Assembly (NCBI RefSeq): GCF_025642135.1
Contig: NZ_CP106793.1
Coordinates: 7,594,001-7,658,000 of the forward strand
DNA from: Streptomyces cynarae
GTDB taxonomy: Bacteria > Actinomycetota > Actinomycetes > Streptomycetales > Streptomycetaceae
Length of the DNA: 64,000 nucleotides
Reading direction: 5' to 3'
Positions 7,676-16,956 of the stretch are shown here, piece after piece (positions within the stretch are counted from its first letter, which is position 1; every line of letters begins with the position of its first letter). Position numbers and translations under genes: made by a program. A model generated the notes under the pieces. The model saw only the letters and a program-made list of their open reading frames with translations. It was not told the DNA's origin and did no database searches.

Positions 7676-9676
7676 ATGACAGCGACGACCGACGGAAGCC
7701 CCGGGGCCCTGCCGCCCCGCGCTGCCTCGGCCAGCGACACCAGCGAACCGATCCCGGGGGCGGCCGGGGCCGGAGGCACTCGAGACGCCGCCGAGCGCGC
7801 CATGCGGCGCGCCACAGACTTCCTGCTCGCGCGGCAGGACGCCCAGGGCTGGTGGAAGGGCGACCTCGAGACCAACGTCACGATGGACGCCGAGGACCTG
7901 CTGCTGCGTCAGTTCCTCGGCATCCGTGACGAGAAGACCACCCGCGCCGCCGCGCTGTTCATCCGCGGCGAGCAGCGCGACGACGGCACCTGGGCCACCT
8001 TCTACGGCGGACCCGGCGAACTGTCCACCACCATCGAGGCGTACGTCGCCCTGCGCCTGGCGGGCGACGCGCCGGACGAACCCCACATGGCGAAGGCGTC
8101 CGCCTGGATCCGCGAACAGGGCGGCATCGCCGCCGCCCGCGTCTTCACCCGGATCTGGCTGGCCCTGTTCGGCTGGTGGAAGTGGGAGGACCTGCCCGAA
8201 CTCCCGCCGGAGCTGATCTGGTTCCCGAAGTGGATGCCGCTGAACATCTACGACTTCGGCTGCTGGGCACGGCAGACCATCGTGCCGCTCACCATCGTCT
8301 CCGCCGAGCGCCCGGTGCGGCCCGCGCCGTTCCCGCTCGACGAGCTGCACACCGACCCGGACCACCCCAGCCCGGACAGAGACCTCGCCCCGGTGGCGAG
8401 CTGGGACGGGGTCTTCCAGCGGCTCGACAAGGCGCTGCACCAGTTCCGCAAGGTCGCCCCGCGCCGACTGCGCAGGGCCGCCATGAACACGGCCGCCCGC
8501 TGGATCATCGAGCGGCAGGAGAACGACGGCTGCTGGGGCGGGATCCAGCCGCCCGCGGTGTACTCGGTCATCGCCCTGCACCTGCTCGGCTACGACCTCC
8601 AGCACCCGGTGATGCGCGAGGGCCTCGCGTCGCTGGACCGTTTCGCCGTATGGCGGGAGGACGGCGCCCGGATGATCGAGGCGTGCCAGTCCCCGGTGTG
8701 GGACACCTGTCTCGCGACCATCGCGCTCGCCGACGCGGGTGTGCCCGCCGACCACCCGCAGCTGGTAAAGGCGGCCGACTGGATGCTGGGCGAGCAGATC
8801 GTCCGGCCCGGCGACTGGTCGGTGCGCCGCCCCCAGCTGCCGCCGGGCGGCTGGGCGTTCGAGTTCCACAACGACAACTACCCCGACATCGACGACACCG
8901 CCGAGGTCGTCCTCGCGCTGCGCCGGGTCGAACACCACGACCCGGACCGGATGGAGAAGGCCATCGGGCGCGGGGTGCGCTGGAACCTCGGCATGCAGTC
9001 GAAGAACGGCGCGTGGGGCGCCTTCGACGTGGACAACACGAGCCCGTTCCCCAACCGGCTGCCGTTCTGCGACTTCGGCGAGGTCATCGACCCGCCGTCG
9101 GCCGACGTCACCGCGCACGTCGTGGAGATGCTCGCGGTCGAGGGCCTCGCCCACGACCCGCGCACCCGCCGCGGCATCGAGTGGCTGCTGGCCGAACAGG
9201 AGCCGGACGGCTCGTGGTTCGGGCGCTGGGGCGTCAACTACGTCTACGGCACCGGGTCCGTGGTGCCCGCCCTGGTGGCCGCCGGCATCCCCGCCGCGCA
9301 CCCGGCGATCCGCCGTGCCGTCGCCTGGCTGGAGAGCGTGCAGAACGACGACGGCGGCTGGGGTGAGGACCTGCGCTCCTACAAGGACGCCGGGAAGTGG
9401 AGCGGCAGGGGCGCCTCGACCGCCTCGCAGACGGCGTGGGCCCTGCTCGCGCTGCTGGCCGCTGGGGAGAGCGAGTCCAAGGCCGTCGAGCGCGGCATCG
9501 AGTTCCTCGCCCAGACCCAGAACGAGGACGGCTCCTGGGACGAGCCGTACTTCACCGGCACCGGCTTCCCCTGGGACTTCTCCATCAACTACCACCTCTA
9601 CCGGCAGGTCTTCCCGCTCACCGCACTGGGCCGCTATGTGCACGGCGAGCCGTTCGCCAAGGCCAAGGGGAGCTGA
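7676..9676 (+). CDS. shc: Squalene-hopene cyclase
   Basis: 666 residues, a usual length for the family. A good ribosome site (GAAGGGGAAG) precedes the ATG. The catalytic acid motif DIDDTA is at D404-D407. Several QW-type repeats that stabilise the alpha-barrels are visible, for example QDAQGWW, QRDDGTW, QENDGCWGG, QNDDGGWG and QNEDGSWDEPYFTGTGFPWDF. The enzyme folds squalene into hopene and hopanol at the inner face of the membrane. The first 35 residues are Gly/Ala/Ser-rich and probably disordered. Its stop overlaps the start of hpnG. Confidence 0.97.
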   Translation: MTATTDGSPGALPPRAASASDTSEPIPGAAGAGGTRDAAERAMRRATDFLLARQDAQGWWKGDLETNVTMDAEDLLLRQFLGIRDEKTTRAAALFIRGEQRDDGTWATFYGGPGELSTTIEAYVALRLAGDAPDEPHMAKASAWIREQGGIAAARVFTRIWLALFGWWKWEDLPELPPELIWFPKWMPLNIYDFGCWARQTIVPLTIVSAERPVRPAPFPLDELHTDPDHPSPDRDLAPVASWDGVFQRLDKALHQFRKVAPRRLRRAAMNTAARWIIERQENDGCWGGIQPPAVYSVIALHLLGYDLQHPVMREGLASLDRFAVWREDGARMIEACQSPVWDTCLATIALADAGVPADHPQLVKAADWMLGEQIVRPGDWSVRRPQLPPGGWAFEFHNDNYPDIDDTAEVVLALRRVEHHDPDRMEKAIGRGVRWNLGMQSKNGAWGAFDVDNTSPFPNRLPFCDFGEVIDPPSADVTAHVVEMLAVEGLAHDPRTRRGIEWLLAEQEPDGSWFGRWGVNYVYGTGSVVPALVAAGIPAAHPAIRRAVAWLESVQNDDGGWGEDLRSYKDAGKWSGRGASTASQTAWALLALLAAGESESKAVERGIEFLAQTQNEDGSWDEPYFTGTGFPWDFSINYHLYRQVFPLTALGRYVHGEPFAKAKGS

Positions 9677-10518
9677 TGAGCGTCAAGCCCGAGCCGGCCC
9701 CGCTGCTGATCGCCTGCGCGCTCGGCATCGAGCACCTCGCCCTGCGCAGCGGCGGTCACAGCGTGAGGCGAAGGGGCGCGCCGGTGTCGAGAGGCCGTGG
9801 GGGTCCCCCCTGCTCCTGGGGGTCCCCCGGCTCGAGCGAAGCCGAGAGTGGGGGAAGAGCCGAGAGCTCGGGGGAGCGCGGAGGCCCCGACGAAGGAGGG
9901 GCCGAGCACGGTCGGGCTCTCGACACCGGCTTCCGGCGCCCCGCAGCCGAACCGAGCAAGTGGGGTGCCGACGGGCCCGTGACCGTACTCCGTACGGGTA
10001 TGGGACCCCGGGCGGCCGAACGGTCGGTCACCCGGGCGCTCGGCGAGCCGGGCTTCGCTCTCGCGGCTGTCCTCGCCACGGGCTTCTGCGCGGGACTCGC
10101 ACCGGGGATGCACCCCGGTGACCTGGTCGTCGCCGAGGAGACCCGGGACCCCCGCGGTACCACCCCGTGCGAGGGCACCGACCTGCTCGTCAAGGAACTC
10201 GTGCGCGCCGTCCCGGGGCGCACCGTCCACACCGGACCGCTCACCGGTTCGGACCACGTCGTCCGTGGTCAGGAGCGGTCCGAACTGCTCGCGACCGGCG
10301 CGATCGCGGTCGACATGGAGTCCGCGGCCACGCTCCTGAGCGCCGTTCGGACGGGCGCCCGCCCGGTTGCGGCCGTCCGGGTGGTCGTGGACGCTCCAGA
10401 ACATGAACTCGTCCGCATCGGCACCGTTCGCGGTGGAATATCAGCTTTCCGTGTTCTTCGTGCCGTGCTGCCTGTTTTCTTCGAATGGCACCGTTCTTTG
10501 CTGCTCCCCAGGAGGTGA
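9676..10518 (+). CDS. hpnG: Adenosylhopane nucleosidase HpnG with an in-frame repeat insertion
   Basis: 280 residues, longer than the roughly 210-230 usual for this purine-phosphorylase-like family. The start ATG overlaps the shc stop. The N-terminal LLIACALGIEHLALR and, after an interruption, VTVLRTGMGPRAAERSVTRAL match the family, as do CAGLAPGMHPGDLVVAEE and the VDMESAA motif that contacts the ribose. HpnG removes adenine from adenosylhopane to give ribosylhopane. Between about residues 27 and 83 the protein is low-complexity (Gly, Arg, Ser, Glu) and the DNA there is the palindromic element described at 9797-9876. Whether the insertion spoils activity is unknown; the frame stays open. Confidence 0.88.
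   Translation: MSVKPEPAPLLIACALGIEHLALRSGGHSVRRRGAPVSRGRGGPPCSWGSPGSSEAESGGRAESSGERGGPDEGGAEHGRALDTGFRRPAAEPSKWGADGPVTVLRTGMGPRAAERSVTRALGEPGFALAAVLATGFCAGLAPGMHPGDLVVAEETRDPRGTTPCEGTDLLVKELVRAVPGRTVHTGPLTGSDHVVRGQERSELLATGAIAVDMESAATLLSAVRTGARPVAAVRVVVDAPEHELVRIGTVRGGISAFRVLRAVLPVFFEWHRSLLLPRR
9797..9876 (+). repeat. Streptomyces-type palindromic repeat element inside hpnG
   Basis: Two copies of GGGGGTCCCCC (9799-9809 and 9818-9828) are followed by CTCGAGCGAAGCCGAG and GGGGG at 9850-9854. The second CCCCC run (9824-9828) can pair with this GGGGG, with CTCG/CGAG as an inner stem. A related CGAGAGCTCGGGGGAG block ends the element. This hairpin layout resembles a family of intergenic palindromes frequent in Streptomyces chromosomes. 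Here it lies inside a reading frame and adds a multiple of three bases. Confidence 0.75.
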
Positions 10519-10523
10519 GCCAG

Positions 10524-11546
10524 ATGGCCATGCCGCTGCGCCAGTCCATCAAGGTGGCGACCTATCTCTTCGAACAGAAGCTGCGCAGGCGGGACAAGTT
10601 TCCGCTCATCGTGGAGCTGGAACCGCTCTTCGCCTGCAACCTGAAGTGTGAGGGCTGCGGCAAGATCCAGCATCCGGCGGGAGTGCTGAAGCAGCGCATG
10701 CCGGTGGCGCAGGCCGTGGGAGCGGTTCTGGAGTCCGGTGCGCCGATGGTGTCGATCGCGGGCGGCGAGCCGCTGATGCACCCGCAGATCGATGAGATCG
10801 TCCGGCAGTTGGTGGCGCGCAAGAAGTACGTCTTCCTGTGCACCAACGCCATGCTGCTGCGCAAGAAGATGGACAAGTTCACGCCGTCCCCGTACTTCGC
10901 GTTCGCCGTGCACATCGACGGCCTGCGCGAGCGGCACGACGAGTCCGTGGCGAAGGAAGGCGTGTTCGACGAGGCGGTGGAGGCCATCAAGGAGGCCAAG
11001 CGGCGTGGCTTCCGGGTCACCACCAACTCGACCTTCTTCAACACGGACACCCCGCAGACCGTCGTCGAGGTGCTCAACTACCTCAATGACGACCTGAAGG
11101 TGGACGAGATGATGATCTCGCCGGCCTACGCCTACGAGAAGGCGCCCGACCAGGAGCACTTCCTCGGCGTCGAACAGACCCGTGAGCTGTTCAAGAAGGC
11201 CTTCGCGGGCGGCAACCGCGGCCGCTGGCGGCTCAACCACTCCCCGCTGTTCCTCGACTTCCTCGAGGGCAAGGTCGACTTCCCGTGCACCGCCTGGGCG
11301 ATCCCGAACTACTCCCTCTTCGGCTGGCAGCGCCCCTGCTACCTGATGAGCGACGGGTACGTGCCCACCTACCGGGAACTGATCGAGAAGACCGACTGGG
11401 ACAAGTACGGCCGCGGCAAGGACCCGCGCTGCGCCAACTGCATGGCGCACTGCGGCTACGAGCCCACCGCCGTCCTCGCCACCATGGGCTCGCTGAAGGA
11501 GTCCCTGCGGGCCATGCGTGAGACCGTCCAGCAGAACAACGGGTGA
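10524..11546 (+). CDS. hpnH: Adenosyl-hopene transferase HpnH (radical SAM)
   Basis: 340 residues. The ATG at 10524 follows AGGAGGTGAG, which includes the hpnG stop. The CxxxCxxC motif that holds the SAM-binding 4Fe-4S cluster is at C38, C42 and C45 in [23 protein letters not shown] gives the SAM-contacting GGE motif. Further cysteines near the C-terminus ([12 protein letters not shown]) fit the SPASM-like end of the family. HpnH joins the 5'-deoxyadenosyl group to diploptene to make adenosylhopane, the substrate of HpnG encoded just upstream. The pair marks this strain as a maker of extended bacteriohopanepolyols. Confidence 0.95.
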   Translation: MAMPLRQSIKVATYLFEQKLRRRDKFPLIVELEPLFACNLKCEGCGKIQHPAGVLKQRMPVAQAVGAVLESGAPMVSIAGGEPLMHPQIDEIVRQLVARKKYVFLCTNAMLLRKKMDKFTPSPYFAFAVHIDGLRERHDESVAKEGVFDEAVEAIKEAKRRGFRVTTNSTFFNTDTPQTVVEVLNYLNDDLKVDEMMISPAYAYEKAPDQEHFLGVEQTRELFKKAFAGGNRGRWRLNHSPLFLDFLEGKVDFPCTAWAIPNYSLFGWQRPCYLMSDGYVPTYRELIEKTDWDKYGRGKDPRCANCMAHCGYEPTAVLATMGSLKESLRAMRETVQQNNG

Positions 11547-11550
11547 CGTG

Positions 11551-12708
11551 ATGACCGCCGTTCCTCTGGGCGTCCCCGAGGTACCGGCCCGGCCGATCGC
11601 CGAGCGGCGCATGTCGCGGCAGATCCATGTCGGGCCGGTGGCGGTCGGGGGCGGGGCCCCGGTGTCGGTGCAGTCGATGACGACGACCCGTACGTCGGAC
11701 ATCGGCGCCACCCTGCAGCAGGTCGCGGAACTCACCGCCTCCGGCTGCCAGATCGTCCGCGTCGCCTGCCCCACGCAGGACGACGCGGACGCCCTCGCCA
11801 CGATCGCGCGCAAGTCGCAGATCCCGGTGATCGCCGATATCCACTTCCAGCCGAAGTACGTGTTCGCGGCGATCGAGGCGGGCTGCGCGGCCGTTCGGGT
11901 GAATCCCGGGAACATCAAGCAGTTCGACGACAAGGTGAAGGAGATCGCCAAGGCCGCCAAGGACCACGGCACTCCCATCCGGATCGGGGTGAACGCGGGC
12001 TCCCTGGACAGGCGGCTGCTGAAGAAGTACGGCAAGGCGACCCCCGAGGCGCTCGTCGAGTCCGCCCTGTGGGAGGCCTCGCTCTTCGAGGAGCACGACT
12101 TCCGGGACATCAAGATCTCCGTCAAGCACAACGACCCGGTCGTGATGATCGAGGCCTACCGGCAGCTCGCCGCGCAGTGCGACTACCCGCTGCACCTCGG
12201 CGTGACGGAGGCCGGTCCCGCCTTCCAGGGCACGATCAAGTCGGCGGTGGCGTTCGGCGCGTTGCTGTCGCAGGGCATCGGCGACACGATCCGGGTGTCG
12301 CTGTCGGCGCCCCCCGCCGAGGAGGTCAAGGTCGGCATCCAGATCCTTCAGTCGCTGGGCCTCAGGCAGCGGCGCCTGGAGATCGTCTCCTGCCCGTCCT
12401 GCGGGCGCGCCCAGGTCGACGTGTACAAGCTCGCGGACGAGGTCACCGCCGGCCTCGAGGGCATGGAGGTGCCGCTGCGGGTCGCGGTCATGGGCTGTGT
12501 GGTCAACGGCCCCGGGGAGGCACGGGAGGCGGACCTGGGGGTCGCCTCCGGCAACGGCAAGGGCCAGATCTTCGTCAAGGGTGAGGTCGTCAAGACCGTG
12601 CCCGAGTCGAAGATCGTGGAGACCCTCATCGAGGAGGCGATGAGGATCGCCGAACGGATGGAGAAGGACGGCGTCGGGCCGGGAGCGCCGGCCGTCACCG
12701 TGAGTTGA
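11551..12708 (+). CDS. ispG: 4-hydroxy-3-methylbut-2-enyl diphosphate synthase (flavodoxin-dependent) IspG/GcpE
   Basis: 385 residues from the ATG four bases after the hpnH stop. The TIM-barrel half includes [30 protein letters not shown] and AVRVNPGNI. The C-terminal half has the cluster cysteines in [14 protein letters not shown] and [15 protein letters not shown], which bind the catalytic 4Fe-4S centre. It converts methylerythritol cyclodiphosphate to HMBPP in the MEP isoprenoid pathway. Its position between hpnH and dxs means that precursor supply is co-transcribed with hopanoid synthesis. Other MEP genes are not in the window. Confidence 0.96.
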   Translation: MTAVPLGVPEVPARPIAERRMSRQIHVGPVAVGGGAPVSVQSMTTTRTSDIGATLQQVAELTASGCQIVRVACPTQDDADALATIARKSQIPVIADIHFQPKYVFAAIEAGCAAVRVNPGNIKQFDDKVKEIAKAAKDHGTPIRIGVNAGSLDRRLLKKYGKATPEALVESALWEASLFEEHDFRDIKISVKHNDPVVMIEAYRQLAAQCDYPLHLGVTEAGPAFQGTIKSAVAFGALLSQGIGDTIRVSLSAPPAEEVKVGIQILQSLGLRQRRLEIVSCPSCGRAQVDVYKLADEVTAGLEGMEVPLRVAVMGCVVNGPGEAREADLGVASGNGKGQIFVKGEVVKTVPESKIVETLIEEAMRIAERMEKDGVGPGAPAVTVS

Positions 12709-12735
12709 ACAGCACGGACCGAGAGGGGGCCCGGC

Positions 12736-14652
12736 GTGACCATTCTGGAGAACATCCGGGGACCACGCGACCTGAAGGCGCTGTCCGAGGCAGAACTGAG
12801 CCGACTGGCCGAGGAGATCAGGGAGTTCCTGATCCACGCGGTCGCCAGGACCGGGGGGCACCTGGGGCCCAATCTGGGGGTGGTGGAACTCTCCATCGCG
12901 CTCCACCGGGCCTTCGAGTCACCGGTCGACCGCATCCTGTGGGACACCGGACATCAGAGTTACGTCCACAAAATTCTGACCGGGCGTCAGGATTTTTCGA
13001 AGTTGCGTGGCAAGGGCGGTCTGTCCGGTTATCCGTCGCGTGAGGAGTCCGAGCACGACGTCATCGAGAACAGCCACGCGTCCACCGCGCTCGGCTGGGC
13101 CGACGGGCTCGCCAAGGCCCGACAGGTACAGGGGGAGAAGGGCCACGTCGTCGCCGTCATCGGCGACGGCGCGCTCACCGGCGGCATGGCCTGGGAGGCG
13201 CTCAACAACATCGCCGCCGCCAAGGACCGCCCACTGATCATCGTCGTCAACGACAACGAACGCTCCTACGCGCCCACCATCGGCGGCCTCGCCAACCACC
13301 TCGCCACCCTGCGCACCACCGACGGCTACGAGAAGGTCCTGGCCTGGGGCAAGGACGTGCTGCAACGCACGCCCGTCATCGGCCCCGCCGTCTACGAGGC
13401 CCTGCACGGTGCGAAGAAGGGCTTCAAGGACGCCTTCGCACCCCAGGGCCTCTTCGAGGACCTGGGCCTGAAGTACGTCGGCCCCATCGACGGACACGAC
13501 ATCCGGGCCGTCGAGTCGGCGCTGCGCCGCGCCAAGCGCTTCCACGGTCCCGTCCTCATCCACTGCCTCACCGAGAAGGGCCGCGGCTACGAGCCCGCCC
13601 TCGCCCACGAGGAGGACCACTTCCACACGGTCGGCGTGATGGACCCGCGCACCTGCGAGCCCCTCGCGCCGCCCAAGGCCCCGTCGTGGACCTCGGTGTT
13701 CGGCGAGGAGATCGCCCGCATCGGAGAGGAACGCGAGGACGTCGTCGCCATCACGGCGGCCATGCTGCACCCGGTGGGCCTCGGCAGGTTCGCCGAGCGG
13801 TTCCCCGACCGGGTGTGGGACGTGGGCATAGCCGAGCAGCACGCGGCGGTCTCCGCGGCCGGTCTCGCCACCGGCGGGCTGCACCCCGTCGTCGCCGTCT
13901 ACGCCACCTTCCTCAACCGCGCCTTCGACCAGCTCCTGATGGACGTCGCCCTGCACCGCTGCGGCGTCACCTTCGTGCTGGACCGGGCCGGGGTCACGGG
14001 CGTCGACGGACCCTCGCACAACGGCATGTGGGACATGTCCGTCCTACAGGTCGTGCCGGGCCTGAGAATCGCCGCGCCGCGCGACGCCGACCAGCTGCGG
14101 GCCCAGCTGCGGGAGGCGGTCGCGGTCGACGACGCGCCGACCCTGATCCGGTTCCCGAAGGAGTCGGTGGGCCCGGCGATCCCGGCCGTGGACCGGGTGG
14201 GCGGCCTGGACGTGCTGCACCGCGACGAGACGCCCCAGGTGCTGCTCGTCGCCGTCGGCGTCATGGCGCCCGTCTGCCTGCAGGCCGCCGACCTGCTTCA
14301 GGCCCGCGGCATCGACTGCACGGTCGTCGACCCCCGCTGGGTCAAACCCGTCGACCCCTCCCTGCCGGGCCTGGCCGCCGAGCACCGGCTCGTCGCGGTC
14401 GTCGAGGACAACAGCCGCTCCGCCGGCGTGGGCTCCGCGGTCGCCCTCGCGCTCGGCGACGCCGACGTCGACGTGCCGGTGCGGCGGTTCGGGATCCCGG
14501 AGCAGTTCCTCGCGCACGCCAAGCGCAGCGAGGTGCTCGCCGACATCGGCCTCACGCCCGTGGAGATCGCCGGGCGGATCAGCGCCTGCCTGGCCGCCAA
14601 GGACGAGCTGTCCAAGGATGTGCTGTCCCAGGAGAAAGTGAACGCGGAATGA
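12736..14652 (+). CDS. dxs: 1-deoxy-D-xylulose-5-phosphate synthase
   Basis: 638 residues from a GTG start preceded by GAGAGGGGG. Transketolase-like order: a thiamine-diphosphate-binding domain with [16 protein letters not shown], a pyrimidine domain with the [15 protein letters not shown] stretch and [15 protein letters not shown], and a C-terminal transketolase domain. It makes DXP from pyruvate and glyceraldehyde 3-phosphate, the first step of the MEP pathway. It is co-directional with ispG (27 bp gap) and its stop overlaps the start of the aminotransferase gene. Streptomycetes usually have another dxs elsewhere, so this copy may be dedicated to hopanoids; that is inference. Confidence 0.96.
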   Translation: MTILENIRGPRDLKALSEAELSRLAEEIREFLIHAVARTGGHLGPNLGVVELSIALHRAFESPVDRILWDTGHQSYVHKILTGRQDFSKLRGKGGLSGYPSREESEHDVIENSHASTALGWADGLAKARQVQGEKGHVVAVIGDGALTGGMAWEALNNIAAAKDRPLIIVVNDNERSYAPTIGGLANHLATLRTTDGYEKVLAWGKDVLQRTPVIGPAVYEALHGAKKGFKDAFAPQGLFEDLGLKYVGPIDGHDIRAVESALRRAKRFHGPVLIHCLTEKGRGYEPALAHEEDHFHTVGVMDPRTCEPLAPPKAPSWTSVFGEEIARIGEEREDVVAITAAMLHPVGLGRFAERFPDRVWDVGIAEQHAAVSAAGLATGGLHPVVAVYATFLNRAFDQLLMDVALHRCGVTFVLDRAGVTGVDGPSHNGMWDMSVLQVVPGLRIAAPRDADQLRAQLREAVAVDDAPTLIRFPKESVGPAIPAVDRVGGLDVLHRDETPQVLLVAVGVMAPVCLQAADLLQARGIDCTVVDPRWVKPVDPSLPGLAAEHRLVAVVEDNSRSAGVGSAVALALGDADVDVPVRRFGIPEQFLAHAKRSEVLADIGLTPVEIAGRISACLAAKDELSKDVLSQEKVNAE

Positions 14653-16046
14653 CCATCCCCACCGGGCAACGGGAGTTCGACCTCGGCGCACTCCTGGCCG
14701 AACGCGGGGCCGAGCGCTACGAGCTGCACGCGAAGTACCTCAACCATCAGCTTCCGCGCATGCTGCACACCATCGGTTTCGACAAGGTCTACGAGCGGGC
14801 CGAGGGCGCCCACTTCTGGGACGCCGACGGCAACGACTACCTGGACATGCTCGCCGGGTTCGGGGTGATGGGCCTCGGCCGCCACCACCCCGTGGTCCGC
14901 AGGGCGCTGCACGACGTACTGGACGCGCAGCTCGCCGACCTCACCCGCTTCGACTGCCAGCCCCTGCCCGGGCTGCTGGCGGAGAAGCTGCTCGCCCACA
15001 GCCCGCACCTGGACCGGGTGTTCTTCGGCAACAGCGGCACGGAGGCGGTCGAGACCGCGCTGAAGTTCGCCCGGTACGCCACCGGCAGGCCCAGGATCCT
15101 GTACTGCACCCACGCGTTCCACGGGCTGACCACCGGGTCGCTCTCCGTCAACGGCGAGGACGGCTTCCGCGACGGCTTCGCCCCGCTGCTGCCCGACACC
15201 GCCGTCCCGCTCGGCGACCTCGACGCCCTGACCCGGGAGCTGAAGAAGGGGGACGTGGCGGCCCTCATCGTCGAACCGATCCAGGGCAAGGGCGTCCACG
15301 AGACCCCGCCCGGCTATCTGCGCGCCGCGCAGGAGCTGCTGCGCAAGCACAAGGCGCTGCTCATCGCGGACGAGGTGCAGACCGGCCTCGGCCGCACCGG
15401 CGACTTCTACGCCCACCAGCACGAGGACGGCGTCGAGCCCGACCTGGTGTGCGTGGCGAAGGCGCTCTCCGGCGGCTACGTCCCGGTCGGCGCGACCCTG
15501 GGCAAGGACTGGATCTTCAAGAAGGTCTACTCGTCCATGGACCGGGTCCTCGTGCACTCCGCGAGCTTCGGGTCCAACGCGCAGGCGATGGCGGCCGGGC
15601 TCGCCGTCCTGTCAGTGATGGAGAACGAGCAGGTCGTCGCGAACGCCCGGGCCGTCGGGGAGCAGCTGAAGTCCCGGCTCACCGAGCTCGTCGACAAGTA
15701 CGAGATGCTCAGCGAGATCCGCGGCCGGGGCCTGATGATCGGCATCGAGTTCGGCCGGCCCAGCTCGCTCAAGCTGCGCAGCCGGTGGACCGTGCTCCAG
15801 GCCGCCCGGAAGGGCCTGTTCGCGCAGATGGTCGTCGTGCCGCTGCTGCAGCGCCACCGGATCCTGACCCAGGTCTCCGGCGACCACCTGGAGGTGATCA
15901 AGCTGATCCCGCCGTTGATCATCGGCGAGGCGGACGTCGACCGGTTCGTGGACGCCTTCACCGCGGTGATGGACGACGCACACGGGGGCGGGCTGATGTG
16001 GGACTTCGGCAAGACGCTGATCAAGCAGGCGGTGGCGAACCGCTGA
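14649..16046 (+). CDS. hpnO: Class III aminotransferase, HpnO-like (aminobacteriohopanetriol formation)
   Basis: 465 residues; the ATG overlaps the dxs stop. A fold-type I, class III PLP enzyme: [16 protein letters not shown] binds the phosphate, IVEPIQGKG and [15 protein letters not shown] hold the PLP aspartate, and K271 in [11 protein letters not shown] is the Schiff-base lysine. The long N-terminal segment before the aminotransferase fold fits HpnO. In hopanoid producers HpnO aminates the side chain derived from ribosylhopane to yield aminobacteriohopanetriol. The position at the end of the hopanoid operon supports this over ornithine or acetylornithine aminotransferase activity. Confidence 0.88.
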   Translation: MTIPTGQREFDLGALLAERGAERYELHAKYLNHQLPRMLHTIGFDKVYERAEGAHFWDADGNDYLDMLAGFGVMGLGRHHPVVRRALHDVLDAQLADLTRFDCQPLPGLLAEKLLAHSPHLDRVFFGNSGTEAVETALKFARYATGRPRILYCTHAFHGLTTGSLSVNGEDGFRDGFAPLLPDTAVPLGDLDALTRELKKGDVAALIVEPIQGKGVHETPPGYLRAAQELLRKHKALLIADEVQTGLGRTGDFYAHQHEDGVEPDLVCVAKALSGGYVPVGATLGKDWIFKKVYSSMDRVLVHSASFGSNAQAMAAGLAVLSVMENEQVVANARAVGEQLKSRLTELVDKYEMLSEIRGRGLMIGIEFGRPSSLKLRSRWTVLQAARKGLFAQMVVVPLLQRHRILTQVSGDHLEVIKLIPPLIIGEADVDRFVDAFTAVMDDAHGGGLMWDFGKTLIKQAVANR

Positions 16047-16101
16047 CCTTCCGGAAAGCGCTGACCCCCGGAAACCACCGGCCCTTCGGGAACCGGAGCT
16101 T

Positions 16102-16136
16102 TTGCCTCTGAGGCAAGAAATTTGCCGGTGGGGCAA
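16102..16136 (+). promoter_or_regulatory. Twin TTGCC-N5-GGCAA operator upstream of XRE-cupin gene
   Basis: TTGCCTCTGAGGCAA at 16102-16116 is a perfect inverted repeat with one central base. TTGCCGGTGGGGCAA at 16122-16136 repeats the TTGCC/GGCAA arms. The two sites are exactly 20 bp apart, about two helix turns, so dimers would bind on one DNA face. They end 20 bp before the ATG of the XRE-cupin gene and probably mediate autoregulation. Confidence 0.65.
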
Positions 16137-16156
16137 GGCTCCGGCTCAATGGAGGC

Positions 16157-16792
16157 ATGAGCTCTCCTGAGACCGATCCCGGCACCGGGACCGAGGACGG
16201 GCCGTCCGAGGACCTGCCCGTCGTCGCACCACAGCTGCGTGCGCTGCGCCGTCGCGCCGGGCTGACCCTGGAGGCCGCGGCCCGTGCCGCCGGGCTCTCG
16301 CCCGCGCACCTGTCCCGGCTGGAGACCGGCCGGCGGCAGCCGTCCCTGCCCATGCTGCTGGCGCTCGCCCGCATCTACGGTACGACCGTCTCCGAACTGC
16401 TCGGCGAGACCGTCGCCGACCGGGACGCCGTCGTGCGCGCCGCCGACATGGAGCCGACCCGGGCGGGCGGCTGGGCGTACTGGCAGGCGGGCGGGGCCGG
16501 ACGCGGCATGCAGGCCCTGCGGGTGCACATCCCCTACGGCACCCAGGGCGACATCGTGCGCGTCCACCCGGGCGAGGAATGGCTGTACGTCCTCAAGGGG
16601 CGGCTGCGGCTGCGCCTCGGCGACTCCACCCACCTACTCGCCCCGGGCGACAGCGCGCACTTCGACTCGCTGACCCCGCACCGCCTCGCCGCCGCCGACC
16701 ACGACGGCACCGAGCTGCTCTTCGTCCACACCCTGCTGCAGAGCCCGACCTCCGCGCTCTGCCTCGGCCCCACCCCTGGAGAGATGCCATGA
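16157..16792 (+). CDS. XRE-family regulator with C-terminal cupin domain
   Basis: 211 residues. The HTH_XRE domain lies at about residues 26-81 (LRALRRRAGLTLEAAARAAG, then SPAHLSRLETGRRQPSLPML). The cupin sensor domain follows at about 115-190 (VHPGEEWLYVLKGRLRLRLGD, HFDSLTPHRLAA). This layout is that of small-molecule-sensing repressors such as SutR/PuuR-like proteins. A GGAGG site precedes the ATG. A twin palindrome directly upstream is its likely own operator. The start of a 48-residue membrane protein overlaps its 3' end, suggesting they act together. The ligand cannot be read from the sequence. Confidence 0.9.
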   Translation: MSSPETDPGTGTEDGPSEDLPVVAPQLRALRRRAGLTLEAAARAAGLSPAHLSRLETGRRQPSLPMLLALARIYGTTVSELLGETVADRDAVVRAADMEPTRAGGWAYWQAGGAGRGMQALRVHIPYGTQGDIVRVHPGEEWLYVLKGRLRLRLGDSTHLLAPGDSAHFDSLTPHRLAAADHDGTELLFVHTLLQSPTSALCLGPTPGEMP

Positions 16793-16935
16793 CCGAGCAA
16801 CCCGAATCCCGCCCCCGCAGGATGATGGAGGAGAAGTTCCCGCGTGGACTGTGGGTGCGGCTGATCGTCTACATCGCGGTCGGCCACCTGTTCGCCGCCT
16901 TCATCTACCTGCTGTTCCAGGTGGGCGCGAAATGA
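16789..16935 (+). CDS. Small single-span membrane protein (DUF6126-like)
   Basis: 48 residues, with an ATG overlapping the stop of the XRE-cupin gene (ATGA). The N-terminal 20 residues are charged (RPRRMMEEKFPRG), followed by one membrane helix (LIVYIAVGHLFAAFIYLLF). It resembles the small proteins that often follow XRE-cupin regulators in Streptomyces and are grouped as DUF6126; I assign that by resemblance only. The tight coupling hints that it may present the regulator or its ligand at the membrane, but no function is established. Confidence 0.75.
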   Translation: MTEQPESRPRRMMEEKFPRGLWVRLIVYIAVGHLFAAFIYLLFQVGAK

Positions 16936-16944
16936 GCGCCCACC
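16920..16944. terminator. Convergent-gene hairpin overlapping a stop codon
   Basis: GGTGGGCGC at 16920-16928 pairs perfectly with GCGCCCACC at 16936-16944 over a 7-nt loop containing the stop of the small membrane protein. It fills most of the 21-bp gap to the convergent phosphatase gene and can serve both strands. Confidence 0.6.
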
Positions 16945-16956
16945 CCGGACCGCACC

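Noticed and set aside
9797..9876. CRISPR-like or transposon-end repeats in hpnG
   Set aside because: Only two short copies without regular spacers, no cas genes and no transposase; the hairpin form fits an intergenic palindrome instead.
11233..12906. 557-codon open frame on the minus strand over ispG
   Set aside because: Its product is low-complexity and has no family resemblance; it is the antisense shadow of ispG and hpnH caused by high GC3.
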